A DNA stretch of 64,000 bases from Mycobacteroides sp. CBMA 271 (GTDB taxonomy: Bacteria; Actinomycetota; Actinomycetes; Mycobacteriales; Mycobacteriaceae): positions 558,001 to 622,000 of the forward strand of contig NZ_VTHB01000002.1 in NCBI RefSeq assembly GCF_009729205.1. The letters are read 5' to 3'. The position numbers were made by a program, and so were the translations under genes. Positions within the stretch are counted from its first letter, which is position 1; each line of letters opens with the position of its first letter. The notes beneath the pieces are model-generated. The model was given only the letters and a program-made list of their open reading frames with translations, was not told the origin of the DNA and did no database searches. Positions 54,631 through 62,590 of the stretch are shown piece by piece.

Positions 54631-55910
54631 CGGCGGCTCTTCGGTTGCGACTGGCCGAGCCCGGCAAATTGCTCCACGAGATCGGCTGCGGCCAGAACGC
54701 TTTCGGCGGGTTTGGACATGAGGGCGGCGACCTCGCGGGCCCGCGCTACGCACTGCGGATCGAGGATGGCGCGCAGGTCTGCCACCAGTGTCCCTTCGGT
54801 GGTGGACGAGAAGCGGCGAGCGGTGCCCACTTTCAGCCGCTTGACGCGTGATCCCCACAGCGTCTGATCAAGGTCAGTCGAGAGGATCAAGGTCGGCACG
54901 CCAGCACGTAGGCCGGCGGCCGTGGTCCCGGTTCCGCCGTGATGCACGACCGCGCTGCAGAGAGGAAGCGCCGCCGAATAGTTCAGTGCAGGCACTACTT
55001 TGATCTTCTCAGTATCGGGAACGTCGCTGAAGTCGGAACCGGCAGCACACACCAGCGCCCGCGCACCTAACCGATCACATGCCGAGCTGATCATGGCGAC
55101 GGTTTTGGCAGCAGATTCAACCGGCAGGCTGCCAAAGCCGAAGAAGATCGGCGGTTTCCCGGCCGCAATCCACGCGGCCACCTCGTCATCGAAATCCGTT
55201 GGTAGGTCGAGTGTCAGCGCGCCGACGAAGGGGCGACGGCTACCAAATCCGGCCCATTCGGATGCCAGCCCAGGAAAGCAGAGCTCGTCGTATGCCTGGA
55301 TCTCCAGCGAGCCTCGTTCGGTGATCCGCCGCGGCGACGGCGCCGTGGCGGTTGGCAAGGCCAGTTCACCGCGCTGTATACCCTCGACCTTCTTCGCATT
55401 CTTCCACGCCAGCCACTCGCCCATCTTCATTGTTGAACGGCCCAGCGGCGCAGGCAGAAGCGGTACAAACTGGCCGTTGGACCGTAGCGGGAAGAAGTGC
55501 AGCGTGGCCAGTGGAATGTCGTAGTACTCAGCCACATTGCCTGCGGCATCCTCGAAATTCACCCCCGTGAACAGCAAGTCGGCCCCGTCAGCCAACGTCG
55601 TCAGCGTGGCGACGATGTCCTTCCAGCACTGGAGAAAGGGTTCCACGACTTCGCGCCGCAGCCTGATCAGATCCCGGACCTTCCAGAAGTTGCGGAACAG
55701 ATGGGTCCAAAAGTTGCGGTGAGCGTCCAGAACCTCCTGCAGGTCCGGCCCGTACGGGACCGCGGTGAGTCCGGCCGCTTCGACGAAGCCAATGAGATCG
55801 GGCGGGACGGCCATACGTACCTCGTGCCTGCGCCGCAACAACTCACGACCGACAGCGACACACGGCTCGATATCACCGCGCGTCCCATAGCTCGCCAACA
55901 CAAATTTCAT
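54627..55910 (-). CDS. GPL-type glycosyltransferase, copy 1
   Basis: A 427-residue GT-B enzyme of the UGT/Gtf type. The N-terminus FVLASYGTRGDIEPCVAVGREL and the donor site VVHHGGTGTTAAGLRAGVPTL, then STDLDQTLWGSRV, are like those of the Gtf and Rtf enzymes that add deoxyhexoses to mycobacterial glycopeptidolipids. It is a close paralogue of the next gene (shared MKFVL, EAAGLTAVP, GALTLDLPTD, AAGKPPI), with a 40-base gap between them, so the two arose by tandem duplication and are one operon. The acceptor is probably a threonine hydroxyl or a first sugar on the lipopeptide. The sugar cannot be told. Confidence 0.92.
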   Translation of the reverse strand: MKFVLASYGTRGDIEPCVAVGRELLRRRHEVRMAVPPDLIGFVEAAGLTAVPYGPDLQEVLDAHRNFWTHLFRNFWKVRDLIRLRREVVEPFLQCWKDIVATLTTLADGADLLFTGVNFEDAAGNVAEYYDIPLATLHFFPLRSNGQFVPLLPAPLGRSTMKMGEWLAWKNAKKVEGIQRGELALPTATAPSPRRITERGSLEIQAYDELCFPGLASEWAGFGSRRPFVGALTLDLPTDFDDEVAAWIAAGKPPIFFGFGSLPVESAAKTVAMISSACDRLGARALVCAAGSDFSDVPDTEKIKVVPALNYSAALPLCSAVVHHGGTGTTAAGLRAGVPTLILSTDLDQTLWGSRVKRLKVGTARRFSSTTEGTLVADLRAILDPQCVARAREVAALMSKPAESVLAAADLVEQFAGLGQSQPKSRR

Positions 55911-55950
55911 CGCGGCGCCCGGCCCGAAACATTCGATATGTCTTCTGCCA

Positions 55951-57231
55951 TCAGCCCACCCGCTTGAGGCGGACGAAGCCCTCCAACAGATCGGCAGTGG
56001 TTACCGGGCTTTCGGCGGGTCTGGTCATACGGGTAGCAACATCGCTGGCCTGGGTGACATATTCCGGGTCCAGGATGGTGCGCAAGTCCGCCACCAATGT
56101 CTTCTCGGTTGTGGCCGAAAAACGCCGAGTGATACCGACTTTCAACCGCTTGACGCGGGCCCCCCATAGTGTCTGATCCAGGTCTGTCGAAAGGACCAGG
56201 GTCGGAACGCCCGCCCGCAGGCTCGCAGCAGTTGTGCCTGCGCCGCCGTGGTGCACCACCGCGCGACAGGCGGGAAAGGCCGTTGAGTAATTCATTACGC
56301 CAACCACTTTGACGTTGTCGAAATGTGGCACATGATCGAAATCACTTCCTCCGGCGCACACCAACGCTCGCTCACCCAACTGGTCACAGGCCGAGCTGAT
56401 CATGGCGAGCGTCTCGGCGGCAGATTCAACCGGCATGCTGCCGAAGCCGAAACAAATCGGCGGCTTCCCTGCCGCGATCCAGGTGGCCACTTCGTCATCG
56501 GAATCCGTTGGTAAGTCCAACGTCAGCGCACCGACGAAGGGGCGGCGGCCGTTGAATTCAGCCCATTCGGCCGCCAGCCCGGGCATACACGCCTCGTCAT
56601 AGGCCTGAACCTCCAGCGAGCCGCGCTCGGTAATACGCCACGGTGAAGGCTTGGTGGCTTTGGGCAGGCCTAGTTCACGACGCTGCGGGTCCTCGAGCCG
56701 TTTGAACAACGGCCAGCCCAACCACTCCGACAGCCTCATGAGGGAGCGGCCCCATCGCGCCGGCAGTCCCGGAACGAGCTGACCGTTGGCCCGAATCGGA
56801 AACACGTGCAGCGTGGCGAACGGGAGTCCGTAGTACTCCGCTACATTGCCTGCTGCCTCCTCGCCAAGGACGCCGGTGAAAAGCAGGTCGGCATCTTTGG
56901 CCTGCGATGTCAGGGTAGCGCTGACGTCCTGCCAGCACTGGGTGAGAAATCGCCAATCCTCGCGCAACAACTCCCGCAGGTCCCCGATGCGCCAGAAGTT
57001 CTTCCAGAAGTTCCGTAGAAAACGCGCCCAGAAATCACGGTTCACGTCCTGCCACACGCGCACGTCCGGACCGCACGGAACCGCGGTAAGCCCGGCCGCC
57101 TCGGCGAAGTCGACAAGGTCGGGCGGGACGACCATGCGCACCTCATGTCCGCGACGCATTAACTCGCGGCCGACTGCGACGCCGGGCTCTACATCGCCAC
57201 GGGTTCCATAGAATGAGAGTACAAATTTCAT
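55951..57231 (-). CDS. GPL-type glycosyltransferase, copy 2
   Basis: A 426-residue paralogue of the preceding enzyme in order of transcription, with FVLSFYGTRGDVEPGVAVGREL and VVHHGGAGTTAASLRAGVPTL. Differences cluster at residues 55-160, the acceptor side of this fold, as expected if the two enzymes use different acceptors and similar donors. It is transcribed first; the other copy follows after 40 bases. Two enzymes suggest two glycosylation steps on the three predicted threonines or on one another's product. Confidence 0.92.
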   Translation of the reverse strand: MKFVLSFYGTRGDVEPGVAVGRELMRRGHEVRMVVPPDLVDFAEAAGLTAVPCGPDVRVWQDVNRDFWARFLRNFWKNFWRIGDLRELLREDWRFLTQCWQDVSATLTSQAKDADLLFTGVLGEEAAGNVAEYYGLPFATLHVFPIRANGQLVPGLPARWGRSLMRLSEWLGWPLFKRLEDPQRRELGLPKATKPSPWRITERGSLEVQAYDEACMPGLAAEWAEFNGRRPFVGALTLDLPTDSDDEVATWIAAGKPPICFGFGSMPVESAAETLAMISSACDQLGERALVCAGGSDFDHVPHFDNVKVVGVMNYSTAFPACRAVVHHGGAGTTAASLRAGVPTLVLSTDLDQTLWGARVKRLKVGITRRFSATTEKTLVADLRTILDPEYVTQASDVATRMTRPAESPVTTADLLEGFVRLKRVG

Positions 57232-57564
57232 CGAGGATCTCAGCCCTTCACTTCCCTGCTCCTGCGGAACGAAACCGGGAGCCCCACCGTGGCTCAGCCG
57301 CCGGGAGCATAACCCGCAACTTGCGCTATTGACTTGAAATCCAAGAGTTTTGGGTGAAGGTCAACAACACGGACCGGCCCAAGGAAGACCTCAGCGACGG
57401 AGCGCCGGCACCGACTAGCAACTACTCAGGCAGGCAGGACAGCCCGCGGATTTTGCGAATCCTATTGGTATATAAGAAATATACGCACGTTACCCGAAAC
57501 CGTAGTGCGCATTCGGTTTCCGCAGAAACGTGGCATCTGCTCCGCTCCAGCACATTCCAGATAG
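57232..57564. other. 333-bp intergenic region with two small dyads
   Basis: No gene seen; one 87-codon open frame on the plus strand has no recognisable content. GTATAT/ATATAC at 57468-57473 and 57479-57484 is a TA-rich dyad that may include -10 elements for the glycosyltransferase operon. GAAACCG/CGGTTTC at 57496-57502 and 57514-57520 is a 7-bp hairpin about 45 bases after the methyltransferase stop, a possible terminator on the minus strand. Confidence 0.5.
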
Positions 57565-58545
57565 TTACTTGGCACGCAAGACGAAACCGGTTTGGTCACC
57601 GCGGTTCTGCAGATTGAGCTCCTTCGCTCGTTTCTCCCACGCCCAGATCTGCTTAGGGCGGAACATCCGAAGAATCTTGGGGTCGGTTACCGGAACGTCG
57701 CCCCGATAGGCTTCACTGCCGGTGAACTGACCAAACGTTGAATCATCGAACGTCTGCTCTACCCGCAACCCGGCCCGCTCAGCTGCCAATGACATTCCCT
57801 GTCGCGAGGGTATGACCATATGCCGAGGAGCATCGGCCTGTACCCAATCAGTCCCGTACGTCGTCCACGCCTCGGATGATGTCGTGGGTACGCGGGCCAG
57901 GCACATGCCCTCGGCAGCGAGCTTGCCTGCCGCCACCTGGAGCGTGGCCACCGGATCGGGCATGTGTTCAAGCGAATGATTGAACATGATGAGATCGAAT
58001 TCGCCTGTCACGTCGTTCAGATACTGCTTCTTTAGCGGAATCCCCTCGCGCGACTCACCATCGCTTGCAATGAAGGGATCGGCACCGACCAGACTGCTGA
58101 ATCCGACACGAGCCAGCCGATCAAGCAACGCGCCGCTCCCGCAGCCCACGTCCAGAATCCGCGCGTCACGCGCGATCCCCAGCTGAGCCAGCATTCTGAC
58201 AACATCCCCGCCGAGCAGCACCCGGAAGATGCTCTCTGGCACCGGCGCCGTCATGATGGAGCCGAATATCCGACCGCCGCAGCGCAATTTGAATCGGTCG
58301 CGTTGGGTGACCAGCCACTCAAACGCCTTCGGCTGGGCCGACCCGTTATGCGAGTAGTAGGTGTCCGGATAGTGCCGCATGAGTTCTTCACCCTCAAGCG
58401 GATTGAGAATCTGCAACGTGTCGCACTGCACGCAGCTGAAGTATCCGAACTGCTCACGGGTTCCGAACATCATCTCGCGAATGTCGAATGCTTGATGCGG
58501 ACCAGCCGAATCGCAGAGTCGGCACTGACTGGTAACCGCCGTCAT
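57565..58545 (-). CDS. SAM-dependent methyltransferase with N-terminal CxxC/CxxC segment
   Basis: A 326-residue class I methyltransferase. ARILDVGCGSGALLDRLA is motif I, GADPFI the ribose-binding acidic loop and EFDLIMFNHSLEHMPDP the downstream motif. The first 45 residues carry CRLC and CVQC, a zinc-ribbon-like arrangement seen in some sugar methyltransferases. I start at ATG 58545, preceded by AGGAGAG and a 4-base spacer; the longer frame would overlap the divergent GAP-like promoter. Located between the glycosyltransferases and GAP-like genes, it likely methylates a sugar hydroxyl of the glycolipopeptide; that is inference. Confidence 0.88.
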   Translation of the reverse strand: MTAVTSQCRLCDSAGPHQAFDIREMMFGTREQFGYFSCVQCDTLQILNPLEGEELMRHYPDTYYSHNGSAQPKAFEWLVTQRDRFKLRCGGRIFGSIMTAPVPESIFRVLLGGDVVRMLAQLGIARDARILDVGCGSGALLDRLARVGFSSLVGADPFIASDGESREGIPLKKQYLNDVTGEFDLIMFNHSLEHMPDPVATLQVAAGKLAAEGMCLARVPTTSSEAWTTYGTDWVQADAPRHMVIPSRQGMSLAAERAGLRVEQTFDDSTFGQFTGSEAYRGDVPVTDPKILRMFRPKQIWAWEKRAKELNLQNRGDQTGFVLRAK

Positions 58546-58641
58546 CCAACTCTCCTCTGCTGCGCGGTGGCCGGGTGCTCGTGACCGGCGGTCACAGAAC
58601 AACTTTCAAACGAACGAACCACGGAGCACGAACCTACCGCG

Positions 58642-58655
58642 TAGTGTCTTCGTTC
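58642..58655 (+). promoter_or_regulatory. Leaderless -10 element of GAP-like gene 1
   Basis: TAGTGT at 58642-58647 ends 8 bases before the GTG at 58656, in a GTAGTGTC context also present before GAP-like gene 2. There is no Shine-Dalgarno sequence. Confidence 0.5.
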
Positions 58656-59438
58656 GTGTGGGGATCAGTGCTAGCGCTCGCGGCGCTAGTGGCCCTCAAC
58701 CCGATACGTCTCGGCATCACCCTCCTCGTAATCTCTAGGCGACGGCCGGTACCAAATCTGCTCGTCTATTGGGCCGGCTGTCTCCTAGGCTGCATCCCCG
58801 CCGTCCTGCTTCCGCTGACCCTCTTGCATGTCACGCCGATGTTCAGGTCTTTCACCGAGAGCGCGGCGAGCAGTCCCGCGATCCGACACGTTCAACTCGG
58901 CATGGGCCTGCTCGCGCTGGTGGTCGCCGCACTGCTGGCCGCGTGGCCGCGGATACGCCGCCGTCAGCCGGTGGCGACCGGCAATGCTTCAGTGCTGATA
59001 AAGGATTCGCAGACACCGAGTCTAGTTTCGCGACTACTCGGTCACGCGGACGACGATGACACTCACGGCAAGTCGGCGGTGGGGCGGCTGCTCCGCCGGA
59101 CTAGGGCAGCGTGGGAAGGCGGATCTTTGTGGGTCGCGTTCCTGATCGGCGTGATGCTGGGCGGTATCGAACCTGACGCGGGTCTTTTCCTTATCGCGAT
59201 CCTCGTGACCTCGGGCGCCGCGACCGGAACACAGATCGTCGTCGCGGCTGTCTTCATCGTCGCCGTACTTGGGATCGTCGAACTCACCCTCATCTGTTAC
59301 CTGATTGCCCCGACGAAAACTGAAGGCGCTGTGCAAGTTCTGCACGACTGGGCCTTGACTCACCGCCGAAAGATCTTGGTCGCCATGTGCATGGCGGCCG
59401 GGGTATCCCTGTTGATCCACGGCCTGAGCGGCATCTAA
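58656..59438 (+). CDS. GAP-like membrane protein 1 (glycopeptidolipid addressing protein family)
   Basis: A 260-residue integral membrane protein, about six helices with a charged central loop (residues ~105-165). ALVALNPIRLGITLLVISRRRPVPNLLVYWAGCLLG and HDWALTHRRKILVAMCMAAG match the GAP family (GPL addressing proteins), which are needed to bring GPL to the mycobacterial surface. The GTG at 58656 gives the VWG... start shared with its tandem paralogue and lies right after a -10-like TAGTGT, so the transcript may be leaderless. It is divergent from the methyltransferase and 124 bases upstream of copy 2. Confidence 0.88.
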   Translation: MWGSVLALAALVALNPIRLGITLLVISRRRPVPNLLVYWAGCLLGCIPAVLLPLTLLHVTPMFRSFTESAASSPAIRHVQLGMGLLALVVAALLAAWPRIRRRQPVATGNASVLIKDSQTPSLVSRLLGHADDDDTHGKSAVGRLLRRTRAAWEGGSLWVAFLIGVMLGGIEPDAGLFLIAILVTSGAATGTQIVVAAVFIVAVLGIVELTLICYLIAPTKTEGAVQVLHDWALTHRRKILVAMCMAAGVSLLIHGLSGI

Positions 59439-59549
59439 CGTTTCGAATCCCTAGCTGCTTGCGTGAAATCCATTTGGGCACAAGGGTTGACCAAACAAAT
59501 GGGTTGGGCCTTGGTTCTGAATTCCCCGGAGAAATGGCGGCGGGCTCGG

Positions 59550-59562
59550 TAGTGTCCGGGCC
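59550..59562 (+). promoter_or_regulatory. Leaderless -10 element of GAP-like gene 2
   Basis: TAGTGT at 59550-59555 ends 7 bases before the GTG at 59563. The sequence GTAGTGTC followed shortly by GTGTGGGG is the same as in front of GAP-like gene 1. Confidence 0.5.
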
Positions 59563-60333
59563 GTGTGGGGTCCACTGCTCGGGATGGCGATCATGTTCGC
59601 GGTCAATCCGGTACTACTTGCCATCATCGTCTTGATGATCTCGCGGCCCAAGCCGGTGCAGAACCTGGCGGCCTACTGGCTCGGGAGCATGATCGTAAGT
59701 CTTGCGGGCCTGCTGATACCGCTACTGGTGCTGCATATCGCACCAGCATTTCGTTCCTTCGTGGAAGATTTGGCGAGGCCTGGCAGCAGTGTCACCACCA
59801 GGCTGGTCAACCTGGGCATGGGTGTCCTGATGTTGTCCATCGCAGCGCTGATGGTTGTGCGTTCGGTCCGTCAGCGATCGCGCCTACTGGTCGCAGCAGG
59901 CAGCGCTCCTGCTCCGCCGCCAGATCCCATCACATCGCCGTTCGGAAATCGGCGGGACGCCGCAGAGGGCAGCGAATCCACGTTCCGGCGGCTGCTTCGT
60001 CGCCTCCAAACAGCTTGGGAGGACGGGGCATTGTGGGTGGCGTTCATTTTTGGCCTCGGAGGGGTTCCACCTCCGATGTTGGTACTCTTCGTGCTCACTC
60101 CGGTAGTGGCATCCGGCGCCCCCGTTGGCACACAGGCCATCGCCGTTATCTTGTTCGTCTTCGGGATGTTTGCGATCGTCGAGCTCACCCTCGTCAGTTA
60201 CCTGGTCGCGCCCACGAGAACCCTCGCGGTGCTGAGACCGCTGCACGATTGGGCGCTGGCTCACCGTCGGCAAATGTTGATCACTATCTTCTCAGTGGCC
60301 GGAATGATCCAGGTAGTCAACGGTATTGCTTGA
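59563..60333 (+). CDS. GAP-like membrane protein 2 (glycopeptidolipid addressing protein family)
   Basis: A 256-residue paralogue of the previous gene. It shares VWG at the start, FAVNPVLLAIIVLMISRPKPVQNLAAYWLG, the ATAWEDGALW-like segment of the second half (LQTAWEDGALWVAFIFG) and the C-terminal PLHDWALAHRRQML. Each has its own leaderless-looking promoter, so the two are duplicated as whole transcription units rather than fused into one operon. A pair suggests a hetero-complex or two cargo forms (for instance with different glycosylation). Confidence 0.88.
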   Translation: MWGPLLGMAIMFAVNPVLLAIIVLMISRPKPVQNLAAYWLGSMIVSLAGLLIPLLVLHIAPAFRSFVEDLARPGSSVTTRLVNLGMGVLMLSIAALMVVRSVRQRSRLLVAAGSAPAPPPDPITSPFGNRRDAAEGSESTFRRLLRRLQTAWEDGALWVAFIFGLGGVPPPMLVLFVLTPVVASGAPVGTQAIAVILFVFGMFAIVELTLVSYLVAPTRTLAVLRPLHDWALAHRRQMLITIFSVAGMIQVVNGIA

Positions 60334-60369
60334 GCAGCATCGCCGGCACTACCGCATTGTGCCGATAGG

Positions 60370-61326
60370 TCAGGCCCAGGTCCCGCGTCGCCCGTTGGCT
60401 GTCGCCATGATCTCGTAGACCAGCTTCATCATCGACGGCCGGGTGCGCCGGCTGAGTTTTTGGAACCGCTGAGAGTCCTCGACCATTGCCCGGAAACCGC
60501 GTTCGCTTGTCCGATACGCCTCGAAAACGTTATCCAGCGTGGATTGATCCCAGGGCTCGTCGCACGCAGCCTCGCACAGCGTCTCGTAAGCCACCGACAT
60601 CCAGTCGGTACCAAAGGGCTCTGTCACCGGGCCGCGGTAGCGTTGGCGCCGAAGGTCTGTTTCGAGGAACCCCTCGATTGCCGTCTCGTCCCGGGCATCG
60701 AGGTTGAGCCCCAGGGCAACCGAGATTCGTTTCATCTCCCGTCGCCAATCCTCAAGGAGATTGGCGTACCCCACGAACACGCGCGGCACGTCCCGGGTGT
60801 TCGCCTCTGCCAGCAGGTTGAATTTGAGCCACAACGCGCTGGAGAACTCTGTCGAGGCTGACATCTGGGCAGCAACCGAGGCAATGACCTCCGTCGGGTG
60901 ACGTACCGCGATCACGGTCGCCACATCGAATCCGGCTAGTCGCGCGGCCTCAAACCACATGCCGGACAGCAGATTTATCCTCGGGTCCTTGATGATCACC
61001 AGTGGCGCGGCCGGTAGCGTAGTCAGAAACGCCCGGATCTCGGCGATGCAGGCGGCCTCTTCGTCGGTGTCGAACGCACCTTCCTCCTGCAAACGCAAGG
61101 TCGTGTCGAACCGAGAGCTGTCGTTACGATGCAGGATTCTCTCGTTGAGAATGATTGCTTTGCGTGGCTCCCAATAGCCTCGGGGATTGGCCGGGTTGGC
61201 ACCCGCGAGCGCGGACGGGAGAGTCCCACCGCACAGTGAGAGAACCCGGGTGATCGCCGATGTTCCAGACCGCGCCATCCCCAGGACGAACAGAACCGTC
61301 GGGCGGACAGGCCCGTCCTCAGTCAT
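60370..61326 (-). CDS. PAPS-dependent sulfotransferase
   Basis: A 318-residue sulfotransferase. The 5'-phosphosulfate loop is FVLGMARSGTSAITRVLS at the N-terminus; VIIKDPRINLL and VIAVRHPTEVIAS are the region that binds the 3'-phosphate of PAPS. The rest is helical with an arginine-rich C-terminus. I use ATG at 61326; a GTG six bases upstream is also possible. It is convergent with GAP-like gene 2 and, with its neighbours, belongs to the tailoring genes. Sulfation of a sugar on the lipopeptide is the likely role, as sulfated GPLs are known in some mycobacteria; the exact target is inference. Confidence 0.85.
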   Translation of the reverse strand: MTEDGPVRPTVLFVLGMARSGTSAITRVLSLCGGTLPSALAGANPANPRGYWEPRKAIILNERILHRNDSSRFDTTLRLQEEGAFDTDEEAACIAEIRAFLTTLPAAPLVIIKDPRINLLSGMWFEAARLAGFDVATVIAVRHPTEVIASVAAQMSASTEFSSALWLKFNLLAEANTRDVPRVFVGYANLLEDWRREMKRISVALGLNLDARDETAIEGFLETDLRRQRYRGPVTEPFGTDWMSVAYETLCEAACDEPWDQSTLDNVFEAYRTSERGFRAMVEDSQRFQKLSRRTRPSMMKLVYEIMATANGRRGTWA

Positions 61327-61470
61327 GACCACAACTTTGCACTCGACGCCGCACTCCGTGCGGTAGTGCCGTGCTGCACCATGAGATCCTCCAGCGGTAG
61401 ACCCGCCCGGTCCTGGCGGTACGTCCCATCAGAACGCTTTTCGCAACGTAATTGACTGTGGCACATTGAA

Positions 61471-62280
61471 TCATGTGTCCCCGGCACACGCGGATACATC
61501 GAGCCGATTGCCCCCATGGCGGGCAACCGCCACCGTCGGCCCCAACCCTCTCCGGGTCCGGAACTCGACGGTGATTGCCGGATCGGCATGGCGGGCCAAC
61601 GCGCGCAGCGCCGAAGGGCTGTAAGCACGCAGGGAGCTGATGAACCCGTCATGCTGCAGCGGGGAGAGCCCGGTGAGCGGCAGCACGACCGCCAACAACG
61701 CGAGGTGGACGGGCGCCGGGGGTCTGGGTAGGTCGACAATCAACAACTTCTGCGCAGCCCTCGTTCCCGCTGCGAACACGTGGGCGGCGAGTTCGGGCGA
61801 AAGATGGTGCAGCGACAATGCAAATATCGCGAGGTCGTAATGCCCATCCGGGGCGTCGATTGCGGTGGCATCCATGACTTGCACCGATGCGCGCGGGTGA
61901 CTGCCGAGATCACCAGCAGCCGCCCTAGCCACAAAAGTCGGATCGATGTCAGTGACCGTCACCTCGGCGGTGGGATGCATTTCCAGCAGCTTGCGCGACA
62001 GCCCGCCAAGGCCGGCGCCGAGTTCGAGGATCTTGGGAGTGCGCACGTCGGCCACCTCACGAAGCGCCAGCCGAGCACATCTCTCATGGATACCGATCCG
62101 TCGCCGTCGTCCTGCGCGATCGAGTGAATCCATGACCTTGCGTTTCAGATCGTCGACGTCGTCACGGTCCAGGTATTCCAGTCGGTTGGTCTGCAACCGG
62201 CGGTCCAGCCAGGAAGCGTCGGGGCCGCCACGAGGCATGCTCGAAATGTCGCAGGCGCTGTTCTCCACGTAGAACATCAT
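61471..62280 (-). CDS. Class I SAM-dependent methyltransferase
   Basis: A methyltransferase of about 269 residues. ILELGAGLGGLSRKLLE is motif I, VTVTDIDP the acidic loop and HYDLAIFALSLHHLSPE motif II; a hydrophobic stretch VHLALLAVVLPLTGLSPL lies toward the C-terminus. Start is uncertain: ATG 62280 has a weak GGCGGG upstream; ATG 62238 would start at MPRGGPDASW; a longer frame exists but looks untranslated. The region SWLDRRLQTNRLEYLDRD is typical of the N-terminus. It is divergent from the acyltransferase and 144 bases upstream of the sulfotransferase gene on the same strand, so the two may be one operon. Target unknown. Confidence 0.8.
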   Translation of the reverse strand: MMFYVENSACDISSMPRGGPDASWLDRRLQTNRLEYLDRDDVDDLKRKVMDSLDRAGRRRRIGIHERCARLALREVADVRTPKILELGAGLGGLSRKLLEMHPTAEVTVTDIDPTFVARAAAGDLGSHPRASVQVMDATAIDAPDGHYDLAIFALSLHHLSPELAAHVFAAGTRAAQKLLIVDLPRPPAPVHLALLAVVLPLTGLSPLQHDGFISSLRAYSPSALRALARHADPAITVEFRTRRGLGPTVAVARHGGNRLDVSACAGDT

Positions 62281-62590
62281 GGCTGACATCCCGCCGTTCG
62301 ACACGACAGTCGCGAAATCGAAAGGTGAAACCAATTGCAGTGCAATCTGGTTCACGGCGAATGCAAGAATCAAGGCGAATATCTGGCTCGGCTCGTCAAC
62401 CAGATCGGCGGGCACCCGCAATGACACAGATTTCGCCACCACACGATCCGTGGAGCGGCTAGGCTCCCGACAAGTTCGGGTGGTTTGAGACCGGCGGAGC
62501 GGTCGACAGAACCCGTACGCGAATAGCCTGCATCCTCCGAGTTTGGCCCTGGCTGCTGAGAAACCGGCTGAGACTGAAGGAGTTTGACTG
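62281..62590. other. Divergent intergenic region, methyltransferase and acyltransferase
   Basis: About 310 bases with no supported gene, although the methyltransferase frame stays open through it on the minus strand with weaker codon bias. It must contain promoters in both directions. The only clear element is GAAGGAG (62576-62582), 8 bases before the GTG at 62591. Confidence 0.5.

Noticed and set aside
57354..57617. 87-codon plus-strand frame between the glycosyltransferase and methyltransferase genes
   Set aside because: No recognisable domain, overlaps the end of the methyltransferase on the other strand and has atypical codon use.
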